Positions 52,757-64,000 of a stretch of DNA of 64,000 nt are shown piece after piece (the stretch's first letter is position 1; each line of letters begins with the position of its first letter). The notes under the pieces were generated by a model. That model worked only from the letters and a program-made list of their open reading frames with translations. It was not told where the DNA came from and did no database searches. Source of the stretch: Trogon surrucura (taxonomy: Eukaryota; Chordata; Aves; Trogoniformes; Trogonidae); the NCBI GenBank assembly GCA_020746105.1, contig CM036624.1, positions 27,116,084 through 27,180,083 on the forward strand, read 5' to 3'. The position numbers were made by a program, and so were the translations under genes.

Positions 52757-53917
52757 TGAACGTAGCTATAGAATTAGTCAGTGTTCATACTAAGAAAAGT
52801 TAAATAAATATACTGTGATAGAAAAAAAGGTATCTATGGAGAAAATAATCCATAATGTAGGAAAAAAGAAATGAGGAGTTCTGTGTAAACCAAGAAATTC
52901 AACAGACAAATAGACTAAAAAAGTTCCACTCAACTTTGGTGGTTACTTGGTGAGACAGTTCAGAACTACCCCAAAGTAATAAAATAAGAACTTGTATACT
53001 AAGTCAGTACTATACAAAAAAAAAAACCCATATCCAGACAGAAGCCATTTTTAGTAAGCCATTTTGCAAATCAAGAAGAAATACCACTAGGCAACAGAAT
53101 GTCAGTCATGATTTCAGTCTGTTTTGTTCTTCACAAGACCCTGGAGATCAAAATTCACTTACTGAAGACCAGCTAGCTAACAGAAGTGGTGAAGCTAGCA
53201 TAAACCGGACGCTCAGAGACAAGAAGTGTCCTGTCCAATTTCCACAGCAAATAAATGAGGTCACTGAGGGTGATAGCCAAGGAAGAGTATAATCTTTCGG
53301 ATCAGGTGCTCCAGTGATGAGCTGCATTTTTCTGTTTTCTACCTGTGCAATAGATGTAAGAATGTTTTATCTCACAAGACTCTTCTTTCTTTTTGTTCAC
53401 ATTCTAAGATTTTTCACAACAGTTTCTAACTGCATGGCTGTACAGCTTCTAATATTTATGGAGTAGAAATAATGATTTTTTTTTTTTTTGTGAGAGCCCA
53501 TTCTAATCAGCCAAATAGCTATCTTGTTTACACAGTACCCCCTTTCCAAGAGTGAGACAAGGCACTTTTATGGTCAAGCACTTTACCTCCAAGACGACTT
53601 ATTTTCCCCTGGTGACCAGAAGAATCAATATAGCATTGAAAAGGAAATTATTATAATAGCACAGCATAGATAACTTTTACATGGTTATATTAGTTTAATG
53701 TTATTTTAATAGATTAGGTTCTTCTTACCTCTCCATAAAGGAAAGGAATGATCGATGGCAAGTCATGAAGACTGAGATAACTTATTCAGAACTGCTATCA
53801 CTGCAGATGATAGTGTTTATCTGAATGTTTTCTTCATAGAGAAATATAAAGCAAGAGAAATATGGGGCCTCTTAGTTAAGGCTGTTCAGGGTAGCTCTGG
53901 TCTGAGGGGTGGTTAAT
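52757..53917. other. Unassigned AT-rich non-coding stretch
   Basis: I see no gene or known repeat apart from a 10-base A run near 53018 and a 14-base T run at 53476-53489. Confidence 0.5.
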
Positions 53918-54098
53918 CACACAGAATGACAGAATGTTTGGGGTTGGAAGGGATCTCTGGAGATCATCTAGTCCAACACTCCTCCCAGAGCAGGATCACC
54001 TAGAATAAATCACACAGGAGCACATCCAGATGCGGTTTGAAAGTTTTCAGAGACAGACTTCACAACCTCTCTGGGCACCCTGTTCCAGTGTTCTATTC
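53918..54098 (-). mobile_element. CR1 3'-end fragment
   Basis: The plus strand begins with cacagaatgacagaatg and ggttggaagggatctctgg. It continues through catctagtccaacactcctc and the ctctctgggcaccctgttcc block before similarity stops at about 54098. This is the reverse complement of the last 180 bp or so of a CR1, reaching the end of the ORF2 coding part. The distinct wording near the tail suggests a different subfamily from the 52.7-kb fragment. Confidence 0.92.
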
Positions 54099-57000
54099 TT
54101 AAGACCACAAATATACAGGGAAGAGTAGACCACTACCAGGAGCAGATCAATGCACTATTAATTGCCAAGATAACTATTTTTCACAAGATTCTGCCTTAAT
54201 TACACAGATTTTCTTGAGATACTCTATGAAAAAATTGGGCACCTTTCCTTAAGAAGTGCAAACTTGTCTATTAGGACAAAAATAAAGTCCCAGGATTTTA
54301 ATGAAGGAAAACAGTTACATTTTGAGCAAAATGTTAGTTGAAAAGAAAAGCAATATGCCGTGATAACAATCCACACTAACTCTAAAGGGATAGCAATATT
54401 TGTTATTTAGCTAAACCAGGTATAAAGTTTTGACTATTACAAAGGAAAATTGGAAGCTGTTGCTGCCTCAGGATGTTTTGCATCAGATACAAACCTTTCA
54501 GTTGTGTTTGCCTGACTCCTTTTGCCATCTGAAACTCACCCAAAAGTAGTAAACAGGAGATACACTGAACTGATCAGATAAAAAGACATTCGTCTTTTTT
54601 TCGATAATGTCACTAATGTACTGAAGCTCTCTGAATATTGATACCATGTACGTAGTGCTCTGTTGAATGAAGATATACATTCAACTTAATTTCAAATAAT
54701 TTGGAGTGATAAAGCAAGGCAATTAAGAGTTGAGTCTGCTGCACAGCTAGGTCAGTTGTGATTTCCCTATTCACTCCTCCTTGATGGAGTATTTTTGTTC
54801 ACCACTTCGTAAAGACCCTGTTTCAGCTTCGCTAATTGAAAAGCACAGTGTATATCTCCCTGTTATCAAAGCTCCTCAGGGATGGGAGCCTTGTGAAGGC
54901 ATTATAGAATTTGTTCCACTACATAGTCTGCTGTCCGCTGTCGGCATTGAAGACAGTGCAAGTTCACAATAAGAAATTAATACTCTCGTATCTAGAAGTA
55001 GATTTGTATCCTTTACTGTAAAATAATTTACTTCTTCCCTTAAAAGACTTTTTCTCAAGATATGCTGATGTAACCTGAATGCGGTCTGAGTGTCACCGCT
55101 ATTATATACCTGAATATGCAGTTCTAGGAAACAAAACCACATCAGCAAATGCTCAGTAAATAACAAGCTTGAAATATCACAAACCTGCCTTATATTCATA
55201 AGCAATTTCAACTCTATTTGCTTACTTTTTCAGAATATCTTGCTACAATACAATATATTGAACAGTTAAGCAGTAGAAAGCTTTAGAATACAAAACTTTT
55301 TCCCTTGTATCTCTTCTGCCTCTGGATTGTGAAATACAGGGATAACTCCATTCTTCCGTTCTTGTAATCCAACTGACTAAGACCAGCTTGGTCAGTTTAG
55401 ATTTAAATCTCTGCTTAATTTTAAAATATTTTGCATATGCCAGGTTACCCTTCCATTTTTCTGTCCTGCCTGCAGAGACAAGTTGCTGTTCTGATGTGGT
55501 CTACAGCATGACATTAGTTTATATGGTAATGGTAATTCAGCCAGGACTTATATTCAGGGGAGAGAGATTTACAGCATTATTTACCATTATATTTACCATG
55601 AAAACATGAGAACATAGAACAATAATAAGAAGCCCACGGAGATATTGGGGCTTCAGAAGAACAGGCTCATTTTCAGCTAAACTTTTTTTCTGAAGGAACA
55701 GCCAACCATATACTGAGAAAATCTTCGTTTCCATAACAGCAAAGTTTTAAAGAAAAAAGGGACAAAAAATATCTTTGAAGGAACTTTTAACAGTACCTAC
55801 AGGATCTCTTTTTTTCGTAGAATATTTTATTTAATCTGGTTCTAAGCTACCCATCCTATGGCCAAAAATGTAAAGTCAGACTTTAAGGATAAAAACGTGT
55901 TTATTTATACCTAGAAAAGATCAGAAGAAAGACCTAGAGACCTGAGTCTTTTTAAAGCAGTTATATTCCTCAAAAGGAAACATCAAAGTCTAAAATGATC
56001 AGCTAGGGAGGAGAACTTTCACCTCACAAGCCTCATGAGTAAAATGGAAGAATTAGTGATTTATAACTCATAATAGAGAAGAACAGAAAGAATATGAGCA
56101 CCTGTTTATAGCAGACAGTAATTCATGTATTCCCTAGCTACAATTGTAAGACAAATCTTCATTTTCAGCAAGAAGCAGACTATAGAATATGCTATACAAA
56201 AATCAAGCCCCAGATTTCCGTAAAATTGTCGTATAATTGTAAATATTTTAAATAAATAACACAAAACAAAAAAACTCCGAAATTCCCCTAAAAGAAAGGG
56301 ATAAAGAACAGACCAGCTGACTGTCCTAATCACCCTCCTTCCCCTCAAGTACCTTAAATGAGTATTTCTTTTTTTTTCTTTTTTTTTTTTTGTATCCTCA
56401 ATACACACAACTCACAGCTGACCTGAGCCTTTTTATTACCCCACCCTCAATTAATCTCATAAAACCTTACCTTATAAAACTGGGCTCAGTAAGGCACAGT
56501 TCTCTTGGTTTAAAAGGGTTATGATGTCTCTCAGGGCTTTGCTCTTTCAGGTTTAGTGCTACTTTTTAAACAGAAAGGAATATTTTAGTGTTTTTCTCTA
56601 TTGAAACATCTCATTTATGGAGTTATTTTTCTAAGTTAGTGGCATATGATGTATAACCAACAATTGTAGGGTAAGTTCTAGTAGAATATTATGTAGTTTA
56701 TATTAATACTCAGTATTCAGCATACTGTCACCTATAATTCAAGACTTCTAATCCTGATTTCTTCCAGATGGAATTTGATGTAGAAGATTAAGTTTTTAAA
56801 GATGTTATTCAGAATCTGTGAGAGGTTTTTTCTGCCTAGAAAACAATTTTCTGCAGTGCACACATGTTATTTAAGACTATTTTTGCTGTATGCTTCAACT
56901 AGTAGGATGTTTTCTTTATATTTGCATTAAAATATTTTTAAAAAAACCTCATATAAATATAAATATTTTTAAAATATGCACAAATTATATATTACTGGTG

Positions 57001-60000
57001 GAATAGGTGTAAAATATCTGGGAATATCAAGTAGGGGCAGATGTTAACTGTCTATCCATGGAATAATAGAAATAATTAGGGTTTTTTTTCACCATACATT
57101 CAGAGCCTTTGGAGTATGCAGCATCACTTCTATTTCACTAGGAGAAATTTGGGTCACAGAGCATGTGATGTCTCACACCTACTTCTTAAACCTTAAATAA
57201 TCGGAATCCTGTTGAACACACATGATATGACTTTCTGCAGTACCTCAGACTCATATGCTGAGCTGTACCCTTTTAAGTATTGGAATAGTTTTCCCTACAA
57301 ATGATCTGTGTTCAGATTTCCCCTCTCTTAGAGCCTTGATACAAGAGCTTGTGGAAGGGGTACAGGGTCCCTTGGGCTAATGAAGGGCAGGGATCAGGAG
57401 GATACATCGAGAATCTTTTTAAGTCACAGTACACAGAGATGATTTTGCTTCTAAAAGTAGGTTCTGCAGCAGTGACAATTCTAAACTAATTTTAAAAGTA
57501 ACAAAATTGGTCCCAAAATTTAAAGAATTCAAGCTGCTCTAAATTTGGCCTTAGAACATATTAGTACAGATGATCTTAGCTATTTCTTAAAATACAGAAG
57601 TCAGATACAGAGGGACACAAGTAACTCAGTTCCTCTTAGCAGAAATATTCAAAGTGTGAAGGTAGCCAAAGTCTGCTCCGCCCTCAGGGGACTCGGCACA
57701 GTGACCCTTCCTGCCCAAAAGAGATCCGATGTGGTGATTCTTGCCCTTACCAGGAGCAGTGGGGAAGAAAATCGACGTCTTCAGGGAGTGTTACCTTGTG
57801 CCTGCTACCCCCCAGTGTGCTCTGTGGCTGCAGCAGCCACAGAAGAGCTGGTATAATTAATATACATCCCCTCTGAGGTGTGATGCTGAAATGGGAGCAG
57901 CAAAGCAAGAGATATTGTATGATTAACGAACAAAACAGCTGCAGAATTAGTCAGCTTGGCCCTTCATAGAGGGTTTTATTAAATCCCCTAAACAAAATAA
58001 TTTTTATTGCTCTTTCATCAGGGTATTATCAAATCTATATATACGTGCAAATATATGTTTTGTATGCAGAACATAATTTGAATACTTATTGTTTGTCATT
58101 CATATCATATTTAACCCCAAACCTTCTTTTTAAAAAAATTTTGCTTGCTTCTTATGCAGGTGTCATTATTTTTTAACTGACATTTCAATTTAAATGAGGC
58201 CTGCCATTCATTTTTAATAACATTCATGAATCTGAGGTAGAAGAAATACATATACACATTTTTAGAAAAACAAAATCAGCAAGAATTAGAAAATCCTTAT
58301 CAATGCTTTGAGTTTCTTTCTCGGGGAAAAAAAAAAAGAGTGCTGATAATTTTTTCTATTTACTTAAATGTTAATGAACATTTCAGGTTTAGGAGGGCTT
58401 CTAAGAAATGCCTTTCTAAAACCCTTAGGCCTTCAAAATTATTAGTGACTTGTGATCCTGACATTTCTCCATTTCACTATATTTGTCTGTCCATCTTTCA
58501 GCTCATCTGGAAAAGATGAATTGTGTAGGTGATATAAAAATAGTTCTGTTCCTTATGTTTTCTAAGGTGACTCAGAAACAGGTTAATTGGAATTCATTAT
58601 ATACAGGTGATAAGTTGAAATAAGTAGGCTCAAGATTTTTAAGTCCTATGCATTTCTTTTCTTGCTTCACTTTTACTTAGATGGCTTAAGCAGAAATCAA
58701 AGTATTATAAAATCTAGCTAAGTAAAACACAGCCTTGTTTTCTTGCAATACTTATTTTATATTTAAAAATGTTTAAATTTTTTTTTTCCAAAATTATCCT
58801 AATATATTTTTCCTTGCCTAAAGTTGTGCTCTAGTTTTGCTTGAGAAGAATATCTTCCACAGTTGTTGTGCTATCCTCTGACTTGTCAAGTGATTTACTC
58901 CTTTTAGAATACAGCACACTTGAAATGACTATTCTTGCTAATATTCACTACTGAGAAGAATATTAATAGCTTCACAGTACCTATTTGCCAAACCACCATC
59001 ATCTGTTAATTCAGGTCCTTCTTAGAAACTTGTTCAGTAGCATTGAAAAGTGGGTAAATATCAGTTAAGAGTGGATTATATTGGATTTATCAAACCCTGC
59101 TTAAGTAATTGTATAATCCTTCCCATGTAAACCTTGGCCCTTCTTGAACTAATGGTGTGGTGATGGACTAGAAGTGTTGGCTTTCAAAAAATTTCTACGT
59201 ATCAGTGCTTTTACTTGTGCATGATTATCCGTCCTCTTTCACGTGGTCACTAAATACAATATCTTCTTAGGCAGAACAGTTTGCTTACTCGCACATGTTA
59301 ACAATGCAGAAACATATTTTTATTAACCAGGGACAAAGTCAGTTCTTCAAATAGGGCGTGCTAGAAAAAATCTTTCATTTTTCATACTGCCTTCACTTGG
59401 GCAATATTTTTATCTGCCTAACCCGAGTCTTCAGAGCTAAAAGAATTCTTCTCAACATATGCTTTCCTCACCTGAAATCTCTAATAGTACTATAATTGCT
59501 GTTAATGTAATTCTGTGGTAAGTTGATTGCAGTCGAACTACAGCACAAGTGCAGATCTTGATAACACAGAAAATGATCAAATATACCTTATGGAGTTTAG
59601 CTATCATGACTATTTCTGATACGCGTTCTGATAACTCAGTATTAAGATGCTGTGCGTAATCTCTTCAAAATTCAGCACTGGAGCTAATTTCAAAAAGAAA
59701 TTGAAATCCGGGGAGCTATTCACCCTCTGTTTTTTTTATGGCCTTAAAATCCTCAACAATTGCAGGAACACACACACAATCTTTAGCCAATTTTCTCCAG
59801 TGAAACAACGCGCTTTTATTGGGCGTCTTGTTGGCAAGTAATATATGAGAATTGTTTGAATGATGTATCAAATATTTGTAGCATTTCCAATGACTTTTCT
59901 CTGAAGTATAGAAATAAATACTACAGAAATTCAAATCAAATTTGGTGGGTATAAGCATTTTGGGGTATGGTATTTCAATAACTTCATCTTCAGTCTTACT

Positions 60001-63000
60001 AATGATCTGCAAATAAGCATTTTGGGGCTACCAGAAAACTATGGGAAATCTCGAAAATTTCTGTGACTTGTTACTGGCATGATGGTATAATGTAAATTCA
60101 GTAGACAACTATAGAAACATTAGGTAAATGTAATTAGGTTAAAAAGCCTTTCCCATAGATCTTACAGTTTCATTGGATGAGTCATATATAGTGTTAAATG
60201 GAAGAGGGAACACCTCTTTCCCTCACTTTTACAAGGCAAAGAGGCAAACTGTTATAAAACGCTGGCTTACTCTAGTAATTGCAAGATTTTGAATAGAAAG
60301 TAAATACAAATATAGTATATAAGCAATCTTTCACTATTACATGCAGAAGAGAATCTGTTTTATTTTGTATGTGATTTACTAAATTGTGTGGACTGCTTTT
60401 CTGAACGAAGATTTTTGTTTGGTTATTTTTTACACTTAAAAGCCCCACAACTTACTGAAGGGCTATGCAATTTCATAAACTGTATTTGTTCTCAGGACAT
60501 GAAAAGGCAGGAACAGATTAGACTAATATTTAGTATATATGAGATAAACCTGGGTCATATGACCAGACTGTTTTTTTTCCTTTCACTGAACATTAGTATG
60601 TTTATTTAAATACTATTAAGAGGTTTGGGAGTCTTCGATTATATTTTGTTTGTCGTGCTTTAGAGTAAAGTTTCAGTAGATTCTTTTAAACTATTGATCT
60701 TTTACTTTTTTTTTGATTTTTTTTTTTTTACCATCTTCACAAATGTGTGGCAGAGAAGTGCACTGCAAAGCCTGTGCTAGAATAAGGGTTACAGACACTG
60801 AGCCCATGGACTGTGTTTGCCAGATAACATTTGCAGCATTGAGTTATTTTCTCTTACAGCACAATTTTCTACTCCAAGGGCCTCTTAGTCTCCTTTAGTC
60901 CTTAAATTTTTTAAAGAGGAGCCGATACATTGAACAATAAAACTAGACAAAAAAAAATTTATTTAAGCAAAGCAGTTACATCTTTAGTGTGCTGCATTTG
61001 CCAGTTTAGTGGAAATTTAGCAGACCACCAAGCAGTCTCTCAATAGCTGCAGTAGGAATGCTTCTAGCACTAACTCTGATCTAGATGTTCAGTTATAGCC
61101 ACTGCAGTTAAACAGAACAGATCAGTAGATCTGTTGAAGAAGTATATCCTACTTACAGAGGAAGAAATATTTATATATATGATATTGCCTGTGAAGTTAA
61201 CTGAAAAATATATGTGTGACTTGACCTTCAGAGCAAAACTACATTACTTCCCTTGTTTGAAGAATCAAGAAGAGAAAACAATCATAAATGTACTTTTTAA
61301 CAGCTGTTCAAAGAAACTCGCTTCTTTGAAAAAAAATCTTACATCACAATCTTTTTAAGCAATATAATTATTTTTTAAGGTTGACTACCTATTTGTGCAG
61401 GCATCTATATATACCTTTTATAAGTACTTAACCTGCAAAGAAGTGGTTGAATGCAAGGAAGAGTGCTGTTTTAAAGTTTGGCTATACGATTTTGAAAATA
61501 CTGGTTGCAATTCTTACCCAACGTGGATGAACAGTATTTGCATAAACAGACTGAGAAGCTAAGTGAGATTTATCTGTCTAAATCTGTTGATTTTTCTGTT
61601 AGGTGGACTGTGTAGGTCAGTTGGAATAGTGGACTTGTGCTCTCATTACACAGCTGGACGACTCTGTCTGGTCCCTCATTCCAGGTGTGCAGATGATGCT
61701 CTTACTCAGTGGAGGAAAAATAGTCAGAAAGCAAGTATGATCCAAGCAAGTATTCATATATCGAATAACGTGGGAAAGGATATGGGTTGGCTCAGCAGTT
61801 TACTGTTCTACAGTCCAAGAAATTAAATAATTCTTTTATAGCCTCAATTGTATCTGAGAGTTATTAGTTTTGGATTGTTGTGCATATGAGGTTTCTCCAT
61901 AGCCTGGATTGCCCTTCTCACTAACAGTAAACAACAGTTCATGAACCACAGAGCCCAGTGTTTGCACAGAAAGAAACAGAGGGCGTTGTAGTATGTGTCT
62001 CTGGAATCAACAGTAGATAAAAATAATAAACTGACAATATCTTGAACCCTGGCTCTTGGGCTCTCCAGGAATGTAGGAGAATGTGGTCAGAATTAGGTAC
62101 AGAAAATGAGGTGAAACTGAAACTATGTCAGCTTTACAGCAGATTTATAATATCTGTTAAAATCTGATAGAAATATTTTTAATGTCATATTCTATCTGTA
62201 CTATGTTTAATACAAGATTTACTAGATACACCCATCACCTCAGTGAAACACAAACCAATGGCGTCTTCCAGTATCTTAAAGTCTTGCAATGCAACTTCAA
62301 GTTTTGTTTAAGGTAGATATATGAAAAGAAGTAGAAATCAGATCTCAGGCTGTAAACCAACATACACAAAACTAAAACAAACAAAAAACCCCAACCAACC
62401 ATTCCATACAGTTATTTCATTTTTTTCGGGGATTTGTACTGACCAATAACATTCAGCGCTCAGGGTCTGGCAAGAACCACTCTGCGATCTCAGGCGGGAG
62501 GAAATATTCTAAGAAACTTGGAGCTACAAAATAGTGCATTGTCTGTCTTAACTAGACATGCAGACAAAATCCTAACATCTGGGCTGAGCCAAAGCATTCA
62601 GGGAAATTGTTATGTTCTACTCATCATTGCTACTGTATTAAATTCAGAGGCAGAACCACTGTGTTGTCAGCAGAAATCTATATACATAAGATCTGTGTGT
62701 TCGCTAATAAAACTGACAGCACATTGCAGCAAACTTCACGTGATACCAGCATATTTGTCTGCTGCAGCATCACAGTGTCACTGCCTGGCTCACCAATCAC
62801 CTGCGTGAAGATGTGGCTCAGTTACAAGCCCTTATAAATAAGTAACAAGTCAATCTGACAACTCACTGGCTGATTGAGATAAAAGATATGTTGAGCTTTG
62901 TGAATTTTTAATCTGAAATATGAAGTATGACATGTTACAATGATAAATATTTATAAAACACCTAAACTGCTTTCCACATGATCTAATTTATGTTTAAAAT

Positions 63001-63923
63001 ATCTTTAAAATATATCTGAGTTGAGTGAGTTATACTTACAGTATATTAAAAGAAAATGGAATAAAGTTAGCAGATTCAACTGCGACTGAATTTTGTTGTT
63101 CTTGGCTCTGGGGAATGCCTTCTGGATTTCTGAGGTAGAAGAACAGCTTTCCTTAGATGGATAGGAAGCTCCCAGCAAACATTTTGTGGGAAGAACTGTT
63201 TTGCACAACTCTGTTGCAAGATTTTCAGTCTCGTTTTGGCCAGTGTTCACCACAGACTCTGCCAGGAACCAGAAGGTGTAACAGGTTTCCATCACCCCTG
63301 ATAGGAGCTTTGCTTTATGTTTCCAACAGCAGTACTTGAAATCTTTTTAAAATGATGCTTCAGGAGTTAAAGGGTTACATGACTCCAGCTGATTCCAACA
63401 AAGCTCACAAAGTATTTTTTTGACTCTGCGATTGTTACACACGTACTATATATACTTAACTGTACAGGTTCCTTGGAATTTGATAGTATTTTTGTATGGG
63501 AAGAATTAATTCACTTTGGCTCCAAGCTATCAAGGACTGAATATCACAAGAGAAAATACTTGAAATCTCCTAATCCCTAAGTGGAGTTATAGTAGAAAGC
63601 ATTGCATCAACTTAATTTCTAAAGGGTCAGTACCACTTACAACAAGGACAAGTGATACAGTCTAATGAATTTTTGAAGCCCCTTATGTAATTAATGATTT
63701 CAGCTGCTACCTTCTGTGTTTTTTCCTGATAGTTTTTATTAACTTTGCTAAAAATTCTTTCCCTGTTTTGCATTTAAATAAATAATCAACATTTTCCTAG
63801 CTATAGCTTTTTATTTGAATGACTCTTTCGTCACAGCAACACTCAATCTGTATTTTATAGACAGAAATCTGATCATCCTTTGCAAATGAAAAGTGCATTG
63901 AAGAACCCTTTCAAATCCTGGCT
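54099..63923. other. Long unassigned AT-rich non-coding stretch
   Basis: About 9.8 kb with no supportable gene or transposon. Visible features are a T-rich tract at 56366-56391, a GC-richer patch at about 57665-57855 that includes a gtggctgcagcagccac hairpin, and an A11 run near 58327. There is also a 15-bp direct repeat at 59951 and 60013, and T runs near 60700-60730. Reading frames of up to about 110 codons match nothing known. Confidence 0.5.
59951..60027. repeat. 15-bp direct repeat, spaced 62 bp
   Basis: The sequence ataagcattttgggg occurs at 59951-59965 and again, unchanged, at 60013-60027. The intervening 47 bases show no inverted termini. It may be a small local duplication. Confidence 0.7.
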
Positions 63924-63942
63924 AAAAAAAAAAAAAAAAAAA
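63924..63942. repeat. A19 homopolymer run
   Basis: An uninterrupted A run is followed by an A-rich stretch up to the CR1 tail at the window edge. CR1 elements normally lack poly(A), so the run is probably flanking simple sequence. Confidence 0.85.
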
Positions 63943-63956
63943 GAAATAAATAGAAA

Positions 63957-64000
63957 ATAAGGCTGGAAGGGACCTTGAGAGGTCACCTCATCCATTCCCT
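63957..64000 (-). mobile_element. CR1 3'-end fragment, cut by the window edge
   Basis: The plus strand shows ggctggaagggaccttgaga followed by ggtcacctcatccattccct, the reverse complement of the CR1 3' untranslated end. The 8-bp terminal repeat is not clear (aaataagg), and the rest of the element lies beyond the window. Confidence 0.8.

Noticed and set aside
57545..57856. 103-codon plus-strand frame in a GC-richer patch
   Set aside because: No known motif, and a hairpin-prone end. A lone exon could not be told from chance without transcript data.
63924..63942. A19 run as the tail of a processed pseudogene
   Set aside because: The upstream sequence shows no gene-like frame, no poly(A) signal at the right distance and no flanking duplication.

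Overview
The window reads as AT-rich, non-coding avian nuclear DNA, either intergenic or from inside a very large intron. The evidence for a bird is the repeat content. There are several CR1 non-LTR retrotransposons whose 3' tails end in 8-bp ATTCTGTG-type repeats. There is a solo LTR with alpharetrovirus-like architecture, and a longer solo LTR of the avian ERVL type that begins TGTCCTG. I cannot name the species. No host protein-coding gene, rRNA, tRNA or CRISPR array could be supported. All long or recognisable reading frames belong to transposable elements.

Layout. From 1 to 4.6 kb the DNA is unassigned AT-rich sequence. A compact, CpG-rich solo LTR on the minus strand lies at 4598-4999, between perfect 6-bp target duplications. 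A weak LTR-like candidate lies at about 6288-6875. A decayed endonuclease-domain fragment of an old CR1/L3-type LINE is at 8386-8725 (+). A second old CR1/L3-type fragment, from the 3' part of the element, is at 12995-13512 (-). A short CR1 3' tail is at 16582-16657 (-). From 16.7 to 27.6 kb nothing is assigned. A 1.57-kb 5'-truncated CR1 with a broken reverse-transcriptase frame is at 27590-29157 (+). From 29.2 to 38.2 kb nothing is assigned. A 722-bp ERVL-type solo LTR with 5-bp target duplications is at 38258-38979 (+). A second, shorter CR1 is at 43003-43937 (+). Three more CR1 3' ends on the minus strand lie at 52655-52756, 53918-54098 and about 63957-64000, the last running off the window.

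The elements fall into age classes. The two CR1/L3 fragments are heavily diverged and probably oldest. The two plus-strand CR1 copies and the short tails are younger but inactive. The ERVL-type LTR is CpG-poor with one changed terminal base. The alpharetrovirus-like LTR keeps about sixteen CpGs and an intact target duplication, so it looks like the youngest insertion. No gene pathway or operon is present. I did not find a novel biological system. The most useful observations are the two cleanly delimited solo LTRs and the old LINE fragments. All family calls rest on pattern recognition by eye, without a database search.
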